This document shows, piece by piece, positions 28,769-35,946 of a stretch of 64,000 nucleotides of DNA (positions are counted from its first letter, which is position 1; each line of letters begins with the position of its first letter). The notes beneath the pieces are model-generated. The model was not told the origin of the DNA, searched no databases, and saw only the letters and a program-made list of their open reading frames with translations. Both the position numbers and the translations under genes were made by a program. The DNA comes from Sphaerisporangium corydalis (lineage in GTDB: Bacteria; Actinomycetota; Actinomycetes; Streptosporangiales; Streptosporangiaceae): NCBI RefSeq assembly GCF_025506355.1, contig NZ_JANZYP010000026.1, positions 20,109 through 84,108 on the forward strand, read 5' to 3'.

Positions 28769-29980
28769 TCAGCCGTGAGCGGGCAGCCGGCCGGAGTCGA
28801 TCGAGTCGAGGAGCCGGGCCGCCGCGCCGAGGGCCGCGGCCCCGTATCCGAGCGCGGAGGCGACCAGCCGCGTGCCCCCCGAGTCCGGCGCGAAACTGCG
28901 GAGCGCGAGCTCGTCCTGGGCGGCGGGCAGCACCCACGGCGCGAGCGCGACGTAGTACCCGCCGAGGACGACGACCTCCGGGTTGAGCACGTTGGCGATG
29001 ATCGCGACGCCTCTGCCCAGGTTCGCGCCGATGGCGGTGAGCGTGGCGAGCGTGGCGGCGTCCCCGCCCTCCGCGAGCCGTACGACCTCGTCGACCTCCG
29101 GCTCCAGCTCGGCGGGCGTGGCGTCCGGCGCGGTGTCCTTCAGTACGGCGCCGATGCCCGCGACGGCCTCAAGGCAGCCCCGGCGGCCACAGCGGCACTC
29201 CGGCCCCGAGGGGTCGATCTGGATGTGGCCGATCTCCCCCGCGAACCCCAGCCCGCCGCGGCGCAGCCGGCCGTCCAGGATGACGCCGGCCCCGACGCCG
29301 ACCTCGCCGGTGAGGTAGACGAGGTTCTCGGCGCCGCCGTGCGCGCCGAAGCGGTGCTCGGCGAGCGCGGCGAGGTTCGCGTCATTGTCGACCAGGACCG
29401 GGAAGCCGGGGTCGCGCAGCGCCTTGGCCAGGTCGCCGGCGAGGTCGACGTCGCGCCAGCCGAGGTTCGGCGCGATGCGCACCGAGCCGTCCACGTCGAC
29501 CAGGCCGGGCACCGCGACGGTGATGCCGAGGACCTGGCGGGCCTCCTTGCCCATGCGGTTCAGCACGCGGCGGGCGAGCGCGGCCACGGCGGCGACCGCC
29601 TGGTTGGGCGTCGCGGTCGCGCCGGGGAAGGAGCGGCGCCACGACAGCAGCTCGGTGCCCGCGAGGTCGACGGCCACGGCGGTGAGGTAGTCGACGTTCA
29701 CCTCGAGGCCGATCGCGGCGTAGGGGGAGCCGTCGAGGACCAGCATCGTCGCGGGCCGGCCGACGCGGTTCTCGGTGAGCCCGGTCTCGCGCAGCATGCG
29801 GCGGTCGATGAGGTCGGCGACCAGGCTCGACACCGTCGCCTTGTTCAGGCCGGTGGAGGCCGCGATGTCCGCGCGCGAGCACGGCGCGTTCTCCCGGACG
29901 AAGCGCAGGACGACCGCGAGGTTGGTGGCCCTGACGTCGGCGAAGTCCGCCGGTTGAGGGCCGGTGTGCGTGTTGATCAA
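28769..29980 (-). CDS. ROK family transcriptional repressor
   Basis: A 403-residue ROK (repressor, ORF, kinase) protein of the XylR/NagC type. The N-terminal winged helix-turn-helix (CSRADIAASTGLNKATVSSLVADL) precedes a sugar-kinase-like fold with the zinc motif CRCGRRGCLEA. TTG at 29980 is the only start near the expected N-terminus; its ribosome-binding site is weak. It is divergent from the LplB/YtcP-type transporter operon, and the 25-bp ROK-type palindrome lies between them. The effector is probably a mono- or oligosaccharide of the locus. Confidence 0.93.
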   Translation of the reverse strand: MINTHTGPQPADFADVRATNLAVVLRFVRENAPCSRADIAASTGLNKATVSSLVADLIDRRMLRETGLTENRVGRPATMLVLDGSPYAAIGLEVNVDYLTAVAVDLAGTELLSWRRSFPGATATPNQAVAAVAALARRVLNRMGKEARQVLGITVAVPGLVDVDGSVRIAPNLGWRDVDLAGDLAKALRDPGFPVLVDNDANLAALAEHRFGAHGGAENLVYLTGEVGVGAGVILDGRLRRGGLGFAGEIGHIQIDPSGPECRCGRRGCLEAVAGIGAVLKDTAPDATPAELEPEVDEVVRLAEGGDAATLATLTAIGANLGRGVAIIANVLNPEVVVLGGYYVALAPWVLPAAQDELALRSFAPDSGGTRLVASALGYGAAALGAAARLLDSIDSGRLPAHG

Positions 29981-30139
29981 AATCAGCCCCGTTCCCGCTG
30001 AACCCCGGTGGGCTCATCATGCCGCATCGCCGAGCAGGTGGTCATGCCTCGCCCTCTGCGCTCCCTCGTCACGCGTGCCGTCACCGGCCCACGTCATCAA
30101 TCTGTGACCGCAACCCGGGCGAACGCCGCCGGGCCTCCC

Positions 30140-30168
30140 TTGTGGCGCCGGTCACCCTCGACTAATTT
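30140..30168 (+). promoter_or_regulatory. Promoter of the sugar transporter operon
   Basis: TTGTGG (30140-30145), a 17-bp spacer and TAATTT (30163-30168). The -10 overlaps the first half of the ROK-type operator, the same arrangement as at the GH42 promoter. Confidence 0.5.
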
Positions 30169-30190
30169 GTTTGGTCGAAAGACGAACTAA
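30166..30190. promoter_or_regulatory. ROK-type operator, site 1
   Basis: TTTGTTTG, 9 bp, CGAACTAA. The half-sites match those at the two sites between GH31 and GH42 and resemble XylR boxes of Bacillus (TTAGTTTG half-sites). Confidence 0.75.
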
Positions 30191-30262
30191 CTCTACCCCG
30201 GAGCCCGCCTCTCCCGACACCCTTGACGACCGCACCGCAGAACCCGAACGAAGGAACGTGCC

Positions 30263-30325
30263 GTGAGACAACCTGACCACAGTCCCACGCCCGCCGCCCG
30301 CCCCGGCCAGGGGAGCGCGTCATGA
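30263..30325 (+). CDS. 20-codon leader micro-ORF 1
   Basis: GTG start with AAGGA seven bases upstream, encoding MRQPDHSPTPAARPGQGSAS. The TGA overlaps the ATG of the next micro-ORF as ATGA. Probably a translational coupling device; the peptide is not recognisable. Confidence 0.4.
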   Translation: MRQPDHSPTPAARPGQGSAS

Positions 30326-30369
30326 CCGCGCCGCCCGCCGCACTCCCCCGCGAAGGGACCGCGCCGTGA
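30322..30369 (+). CDS. 15-codon leader micro-ORF 2
   Basis: ATG start with GGGGAG six bases upstream, encoding MTAPPAALPREGTAP. The TGA overlaps the GTG of the binding-protein gene as GTGA. Together with micro-ORF 1 it forms an unbroken chain of overlapping frames into the first transporter gene. Confidence 0.4.
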   Translation: MTAPPAALPREGTAP

Positions 30370-32075
30370 GCGGCGGCCCGGACCTCACGGCCGCCGCGCC
30401 CGGCCCCGGCCGCCGGGGATTCCTCCGGCTGGCCGGCCTCGGCGCCGCCGCGCTCGCCGGAGGCGGCCTGCTGGGCGCGTGCGCCCCCCCGGCCGGGCGC
30501 AAGCCCGGCAGCGGAGGCGCCACCGCCGCCGCGGCCGACAAGCTGAAGTCGCTCACCCCGTCCTACCTGCCGTTCAAGGCCGTCACGCCCGACATCCCCG
30601 GCACCGTCTCCACCCTGCCCGGGGTGCCCGACGTCGGCGGCGGCTTCCTGAAATATCCGGCGAACCTCGCCGACGGGATCACGGGTCCGGCCGGCAAGGG
30701 CGGCGCCTACAAGGCCATGACCCCCCTGTGGGGCCCGCCGCCGCCCGGCCTGGCCGACAACGCCTACTTCCAGGCGTGCAACGCCGACATCGGCGCGACC
30801 ATCGAGTTCCAGATCGCCGACGGCAACACCTACGCCGACAAGGCGACCGCCCGGCTCGCGGCCGGCGACATCCCCGAGATCATGGTCATCCCCCAGTGGG
30901 AGATCGAGAAGATGGCGGACTTCAACCTCGCCGTCGACAAGGCCTTCGAGGACCTCACCCCCTACCTTCAGGGTGACAAGGTCAAGGCCTTCCCGATGCT
31001 GGCCAACCTGCCCAGCGCGGCCTGGGCGTTCTCGGTGTTCAACGGCAAGCTGATGGCGGTGCCGTTCCCCACCGAGCCGTACCCGTTCGCCCTGCTCTAC
31101 CGCAAGGACATCTTCGACGCCAACAGCGGCTGGGCGCTGCCCACGACCGCCGACGAGCTGTACGAGCTGGGCAAGACGATCACCGACCCGAAGGCCAAGC
31201 GCTGGGCGTTCGGCGACATCCACGAGATGGTGTGGCCCATCTTCAAGGTCCCGCAGGAGTGGCGGTACGAGGGCGGCAAGCTCGTCTTCAAGTACGAGAC
31301 GCCCGAGTGGGAACAGATGATCATCTTCATGCGGAAGCTGTTCGCGGAGAAACTGATCCACCCGAGCGTCGTCAGCAGCAAGGGCGCCAACGAGAAGGAC
31401 CTCTTCGCCTCCGGTCAGATCATCTTCTACCGCGACGGCCTCGGGGCCTGGAAGGAGCTCCTGCAGCAGCACCGCGGCAGGAACCCGGACTTCGCGATCG
31501 GGGCCGTCCCCCTGTTCTCCAGCGACGGCAGCACGCCGATCATGTACCACAACAGCCCGGCGGGGATCTTCACCTTCGTCAAGAAGGGCCTCGGCGCCGC
31601 GAAGATGCAGGAGATCCTCGGCATCCTCAACTGGTGCGCCGCGCCGTTCGGCACCAAGGAGTACGAGCTCGCGACCTACGGCGTCGAGGGCAAGCACTTC
31701 ACCCGCGACACCGACGGCGTGCCGCAGTTCACCGAGCTCGGGCGCAAGGAGGCGCAGCCCAGCTACGTGTTCCTCGGCGGCCGGCCCATCGTGGCCGACT
31801 ACGTCATGTTCCCCGACGCCGTCAAGGGCAACCTGGAGTGGCAGAACGCCAGCTTCCCCCACATCCAGAAGACCCCGCTGGACGGCATCCGGCACCAGCG
31901 GCCCTCCCGGATGTCCGGCCTGCAGATCCCCACCGAGGACAAGTTCACCGACGTCATGCGGGGGCGCCGTCCGGTGAGCGACATCAAGCAGATCGCCGCG
32001 GAGTGGCGGCAGGACGGCGGCGACGAGGCCCGCGACTTCTACATGAAGGTCCTGCGGGACAACGGCCGTGCCTAG
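30366..32075 (+). CDS. Sugar ABC transporter substrate-binding lipoprotein, Tat-type signal
   Basis: A 569-residue extracellular binding protein of the LplA/YtcQ class. The N-terminus has a twin-arginine motif (GRRGFLRL) followed by lipobox LLGAC near residue 39, so it is probably exported folded by Tat and lipidated. The body is rich in aromatic residues, as in oligosaccharide binders. GTG overlaps micro-ORF 2, and GAAGGGA lies 7 nt upstream. Partners are the two permeases downstream; no ATPase is in the operon, so a shared MsiK-type ATPase encoded elsewhere is expected. Confidence 0.92.
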   Translation: MSGGPDLTAAAPGPGRRGFLRLAGLGAAALAGGGLLGACAPPAGRKPGSGGATAAAADKLKSLTPSYLPFKAVTPDIPGTVSTLPGVPDVGGGFLKYPANLADGITGPAGKGGAYKAMTPLWGPPPPGLADNAYFQACNADIGATIEFQIADGNTYADKATARLAAGDIPEIMVIPQWEIEKMADFNLAVDKAFEDLTPYLQGDKVKAFPMLANLPSAAWAFSVFNGKLMAVPFPTEPYPFALLYRKDIFDANSGWALPTTADELYELGKTITDPKAKRWAFGDIHEMVWPIFKVPQEWRYEGGKLVFKYETPEWEQMIIFMRKLFAEKLIHPSVVSSKGANEKDLFASGQIIFYRDGLGAWKELLQQHRGRNPDFAIGAVPLFSSDGSTPIMYHNSPAGIFTFVKKGLGAAKMQEILGILNWCAAPFGTKEYELATYGVEGKHFTRDTDGVPQFTELGRKEAQPSYVFLGGRPIVADYVMFPDAVKGNLEWQNASFPHIQKTPLDGIRHQRPSRMSGLQIPTEDKFTDVMRGRRPVSDIKQIAAEWRQDGGDEARDFYMKVLRDNGRA

Positions 32076-32149
32076 AGTCGCGCGCCGAGGCGTCGCGGAG
32101 CCCCCGGGAACCGGGCGGCCCGCGTGCTGAGAAGGGACGCGGGAACCGG

Positions 32150-32180
32150 CCCGGCGGGTGACCTGACCTCACCCGCCGGG
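32150..32180 (+). terminator. Intra-operon hairpin after the binding-protein gene
   Basis: Perfect 12-bp stem CCCGGCGGGTGA / TCACCCGCCGGG with a 7-nt loop, extendable by CCGG on each side past a bulge. Placed between the binding protein and permease genes, it could stabilise the upstream message or partly terminate transcription. Confidence 0.6.
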
Positions 32181-32240
32181 ACCGGCACCCCCAACAATGT
32201 CCGCAAGAGGACCTCCAAGGCAAGCCGGACCACCGGAAAC

Positions 32241-33179
32241 ATGACCGGAAGGCGGGCGATTGCTGCCCCAAAGCCGTTCCGCACCCGCCTGAGGCGCGAC
32301 TGGCCCCTTCTGCTGATGACGCTGCCGGCGGCCGGTCTGCTGCTGGTCTTCCACTACGTCCCCCTGCTCGGGAACGTCATCGCCTTCCAGGACTACTCGC
32401 CGTACGTCGGGATCAAGGACAGCCCGTTCATCGGCCTGGCCAACTTCCAGTGGCTCCTGCAGGACCAGAGCTTCTGGGACGCGACGCTCAACACCCTGGG
32501 CATCACGACCTTCCAGCTCATCTTCTACTTCCCGATCCCGATCGTCCTGGCGATCCTGCTGGACAGCGTCGTGCGCCCCCGGCTGCGGCTGATGATCCAG
32601 GCCGTCGTCTACATGCCGCACTTCTTCTCGTGGGTGCTGGTCGTGACGCTGTTCCAGCAGATGCTGGGCGGGGCCGGGCTGATCTCGCAGATCCTGCGCG
32701 ACCACGGCCGCCAGGGCATCGACCTGATGACCGACCCCGGCACGTTCCTGCTGCTGGTGACCGGCGAGTCGGTCTGGAAGGACGCGGGATGGGGGACGAT
32801 CATCTTCCTGGCCGCGCTGGCGGCGATCGACCAGAACCTGTACGAGGCGTCGGCGGTCGACGGCGCCGGCCGGTGGCGGCGGATGTGGCACATCACCCTG
32901 CCCGGCCTGCGCCCGGTGATCATCCTGCTGCTGATCCTGCGCCTGGGCGACGCGCTCAACGTGGGCTTCGAGCAGTTCTTCCTCCAGCGCGACGCGGTGG
33001 GCAGGGAAGCGGCCGAGGTGCTGGACACCTTCGTGTACTGGCGGACGCTGACCACCGGCGAGTGGAGCTACGGCGCGGCGGCCGGCCTGGTCAAGGGCCT
33101 GGTCGGGCTGCTGCTCATTTTGGTCGCCAACAAGGTGGCCCACCGGTTCGGCGAGCAGGGGATCTACCGGCGATCATGA
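32241..33179 (+). CDS. Sugar ABC transporter permease (LplB/YteP class)
   Basis: A 312-residue membrane subunit with six helices. It shows the class opening LLMTLPAAGLLLVFHYVPLLG and IAFQDYSPYVGI, and the EAA loop NLYEASAVDGAGRWRRMWHITLPGLRP. ATG at 32241 places the start just before the cytoplasmic lead; the ribosome-binding site is weak, and an in-frame GTG at 32124 would add 39 residues lying in the hairpin region. Its stop overlaps micro-ORF 3. Confidence 0.9.
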   Translation: MTGRRAIAAPKPFRTRLRRDWPLLLMTLPAAGLLLVFHYVPLLGNVIAFQDYSPYVGIKDSPFIGLANFQWLLQDQSFWDATLNTLGITTFQLIFYFPIPIVLAILLDSVVRPRLRLMIQAVVYMPHFFSWVLVVTLFQQMLGGAGLISQILRDHGRQGIDLMTDPGTFLLLVTGESVWKDAGWGTIIFLAALAAIDQNLYEASAVDGAGRWRRMWHITLPGLRPVIILLLILRLGDALNVGFEQFFLQRDAVGREAAEVLDTFVYWRTLTTGEWSYGAAAGLVKGLVGLLLILVANKVAHRFGEQGIYRRS

Positions 33180-33256
33180 CGACCTCACGCGATCCCGACG
33201 GGACGGCAGGAGCGACGATGACGGCACCGTGCGACGGCCCGGGGCGGCGGCCATGA
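33176..33256 (+). CDS. 26-codon micro-ORF 3 bridging the two permeases
   Basis: ATG overlaps the upstream permease stop (ATGA, 33176-33179), and its TGA overlaps the next permease ATG (ATGA, 33253-33256). An internal ATG at 33218 with AGGAG five bases upstream would give the 12-residue MTAPCDGPGRRP. It keeps ribosomes engaged across the 73-bp gap; the peptide is not recognisable. Confidence 0.4.
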   Translation: MTTSRDPDGTAGATMTAPCDGPGRRP

Positions 33257-34158
33257 CCGCGTTCACGTCCCGGCCGGTCTGGGACGAGCGGCCGAGCCTG
33301 GCCGGACGGCTGGTCAAGGGCACCGTCCTGACGCTCATCGTGGTGAGCGTCGTGTTCCCCATCTACATGGTCGTGCTCACCAGCCTGTCCACCCAGGACA
33401 CCGTCACCCGGGCCGGCGGGCTCGTCTCGGTGCCGGGTGAGCTGTCGATCGGCGCCTACCAGGAGCTGTTCGCCGGCGGGGTGGTGACCAGGGCCGTCCT
33501 GGTCAGCCTCGGCGTCACGACCGTGGGCACGGCCATCAGCCTGGTCACGACGGTGCTGGCCGCGTACGGGCTGTCGCGGCCCGGGTCGCTGTTCCACCGG
33601 CCGCTGCTGTTCATGGTCCTGCTGACGTTCCTGTTCGGGCCCGGCATCATCCCGAACTACCTGCTGGTCAGCTCGCTCGGGCTCATCGACAGCTACTGGT
33701 CGCTGATCCTGCCCTCCGCGGTCACGGCGTTCAACCTGGTGGTCATGCGGGCGTTCTTCATGAACATCCCCGGCGAGGTGACCGACAGCGCGCGCATCGA
33801 CGGCGCCGGGGACTTCCGCATCCTGTGGCGGATCGTGCTGCCCATGTCCAAGGGCGTCGTGGCGGTGATCGGCCTGTTCTACGCGGTCGGCTACTGGAAC
33901 GCGTTCTTCAACGCGGTCCTGTACCTGAACGACAACGCCAAGTGGCCACTGCAGGTCGTCCTGCGGCAGTACGTGCTGCAGGGGCAGTCGCTGGTCACCG
34001 GGCAGACCAGCGCCACCATCGCCGGGGAGGCGCTGCCGCCCAGCCTGGCCATCCAGATGTCCATCGTCGTGGTCGCGCTGGTCCCCGTCCTGTTCATCTA
34101 CCCGTTCGTGCAGCGCCACCTGACCAAGGGAGTGATCATCGGCGCGGTCAAGGGCTGA
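33253..34158 (+). CDS. Sugar ABC transporter permease (YtcP class)
   Basis: A 301-residue membrane subunit of the MalG-like superfamily. Six helices; the EAA loop reads EVTDSARIDGAGDFRILWRIVLPMSKG, and the sequence ends QRHLTKGVIIGAVKG as is typical. The ATG overlaps micro-ORF 3. With the upstream permease and binding protein it forms an oligosaccharide importer under the ROK-type operator. Confidence 0.93.
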   Translation: MTAFTSRPVWDERPSLAGRLVKGTVLTLIVVSVVFPIYMVVLTSLSTQDTVTRAGGLVSVPGELSIGAYQELFAGGVVTRAVLVSLGVTTVGTAISLVTTVLAAYGLSRPGSLFHRPLLFMVLLTFLFGPGIIPNYLLVSSLGLIDSYWSLILPSAVTAFNLVVMRAFFMNIPGEVTDSARIDGAGDFRILWRIVLPMSKGVVAVIGLFYAVGYWNAFFNAVLYLNDNAKWPLQVVLRQYVLQGQSLVTGQTSATIAGEALPPSLAIQMSIVVVALVPVLFIYPFVQRHLTKGVIIGAVKG

Positions 34159-34215
34159 GCGGGCATGATGAGGGGCCGCCGGTGGGCGGCTCACGGGCCG
34201 GGCCGGCGGGCGAGG

Positions 34216-34467
34216 TCAGTGGGCGGCGGCCCCGACGCGGTCGACGAGCTGGGAGACGCCCTTCTCCCTGGCGCAGTGGGCGCAGCAGTACCAGTGGCCG
34301 TTCGCCTCGACGCCGTGGCCGATGATCCGGCACGCGCAGTGCTCGCACGAGGGTGCCATGGCCTGGATCGCGCACTCGAAGCTGTCGAACGTGTGCACGC
34401 CCCCACCGGTGGCATGCACTTCAAAGCTCATATCGTAATCATTGCCGCATACTTCGCATTCAGCCAT
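34216..34467 (-). CDS. Small zinc-ribbon/metallothionein-like protein
   Basis: An 83-residue protein with nine Cys and several His: CEVCGN at the start, FECAIQAM mid-way, then CEHCACRIIGHGVEANGHWYCCAHC. The latter block resembles the fold of bacterial metallothionein SmtA and related zinc ribbons. It probably binds zinc; the role is unknown. ATG at 34467 has GGAAGGA five bases upstream; a longer frame upstream is not conserved in character. It stands alone between the transporter operon and the XRE/DUF397 pair. Confidence 0.8.
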   Translation of the reverse strand: MAECEVCGNDYDMSFEVHATGGGVHTFDSFECAIQAMAPSCEHCACRIIGHGVEANGHWYCCAHCAREKGVSQLVDRVGAAAH

Positions 34468-34659
34468 GATCTTCCTTCCCGGTCTGCTTTCTACCGGGTT
34501 ACCCAGGAAGGGTGGGAGGGGACTCCCCGCCAGGGGTTCCCAGACGCACAATTGATGCTCTCCGTACGCGTTTGTTAAGAAGACGGGCGGTCGCGCGGCC
34601 ACGGCCTTCTGGCCCGCCGCACCCGGGACCGGGCGCGGCGGGGCCAGGCGGCCGCGGGG

Positions 34660-34860
34660 TCAGTGGCCGAACGTGCCGCGCCGGACGCCGCCGAGGAACG
34701 CCCGCCACTCGCCCGGCGAGAGCACCAGCGAGGGACCCTGGCGGTGCTTGGAGTCGCGGAGCGCGACGACCCCGGGCAGGTTGGTCGCGACCTCGACGCA
34801 CTCGCCGCCGTCGCTCCCGGACCGGCTGGACTTACGCCACAGCGCGCCGCTCAGGTCCAC
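34660..34860 (-). CDS. DUF397 domain protein
   Basis: A 66-residue protein matching DUF397: LWRKSSRSGSDGGECVEVA, then VALRDSK and a C-terminal SPGEWRAFLGGVR. Such proteins are encoded next to XRE/DUF5753 regulators in actinomycetes and, by analogy with the WhiJ-type pairs of Streptomyces, may modulate the regulator. GTG at 34860 overlaps the end of the XRE gene by 10 bp, so translation is coupled. Confidence 0.92.
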   Translation of the reverse strand: MDLSGALWRKSSRSGSDGGECVEVATNLPGVVALRDSKHRQGPSLVLSPGEWRAFLGGVRRGTFGH

Positions 34861-35681
34861 TTCTGCTTCACCACTTCCTCGATCATCTTGCACGAAAGGT
34901 GCTGGGGGTAGGCGTCGGCGCGGATGGCGTCGAAGCAGCCGATCAGCTCCGCGATCGTGCCCCTGTCGGCCACCGTTCGCCCCCACGGCTGGGACTCCAC
35001 TCGCACCGTATACGGATTCCCCCGCATCTCGGCAATGGTGAAGGCCCCGCTCAGCCCGGACAGCGCCTCGGCGCCGTAGGGGACGATCTGGACCGTCACC
35101 TTGGGGCGCCTGGCCATCTCCAGGAGGTGCTCCATCTGCTCGCGCATCACCGCGGGCCCGCCGATCGGACGGTGCAGGACCCCTTCGTCGATCAAGGTCG
35201 TCACCGTCGGCGGGTTGTCGCGGGACAGGATCGCCTTGCGCTGCATCCGCCCCCTGACCCGTTCCTCCACCTGCTCGGGGCTGGTGCCCGGCAGGCGCGA
35301 GAGCACCTGCCGGGCGAAGTCCTCGGTCTGTAAGAGGCCGGGCACCAGCAGCGGGGCCCAGAACCGCAGGGCGGTGGCGCGCTGCTCCTCCACCGCCCAG
35401 TCACGGAAGTGTGCCGGGACGGGGGGCGGCGGCGGCCAGACCTCGGCGTAGAGGCGCGCCATCACGCCGTCCAGCCCGAAGACCTGGTCGCACAGCTCGG
35501 CGAAGCGCTCCGACGGCCGGAACTTGGACGTCTCGACCATGGCGACGGCGCTGGTGGAGAAACCGATGCGCCGGGCGAGCTGCTTCTGGGTGAGCTCCGC
35601 CGCCAGACGGTGGCGGCGGAGCTCGTAGGCGAACCGAGCACGCGGCGACTCGTCGGGGTCGATGTCGATCATTTTGGTCAT
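34851..35681 (-). CDS. XRE family regulator with DUF5753 domain
   Basis: A 276-residue DNA-binding protein. The helix-turn-helix occupies residues about 20-65 (ELTQKQLARRIGFSTSAVAMVE), followed by the DUF5753 effector-like domain (LVPGLLQTEDFAR; LLEMARRPKVTVQIVPYGA). ATG at 35681 has GAGGGG five bases upstream and is preferred to a start 6 codons earlier. It belongs to the regulator families multiplied in actinomycete genomes and often linked to development; its targets are not visible. A TGACGTCA palindrome lies upstream near 35721. Confidence 0.92.
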   Translation of the reverse strand: MTKMIDIDPDESPRARFAYELRRHRLAAELTQKQLARRIGFSTSAVAMVETSKFRPSERFAELCDQVFGLDGVMARLYAEVWPPPPPVPAHFRDWAVEEQRATALRFWAPLLVPGLLQTEDFARQVLSRLPGTSPEQVEERVRGRMQRKAILSRDNPPTVTTLIDEGVLHRPIGGPAVMREQMEHLLEMARRPKVTVQIVPYGAEALSGLSGAFTIAEMRGNPYTVRVESQPWGRTVADRGTIAELIGCFDAIRADAYPQHLSCKMIEEVVKQKWT

Positions 35682-35946
35682 GAGGTCCCCTCGCGACACC
35701 TGGCCAGACCTGACTCACTGACGTCAGAACAACTCCGGAGTCATTCCGTAGTCAATTCGCTACCAAGCGTAATGCCCCGCATCAAGCCTTGGGGCAAGAA
35801 ATCATGACTCCAGGCACGCGTCGGGAAGACCGATCCACCCCAGCACCTCACCCCGCCCCGGGTGACGGCCTCATCCGGCACGACGGCGGGAACGGCGCCC
35901 GCCTCGTGCGAGGCGTGGCGCCGTTCCGCCGGCGGGCCGGGACGGG

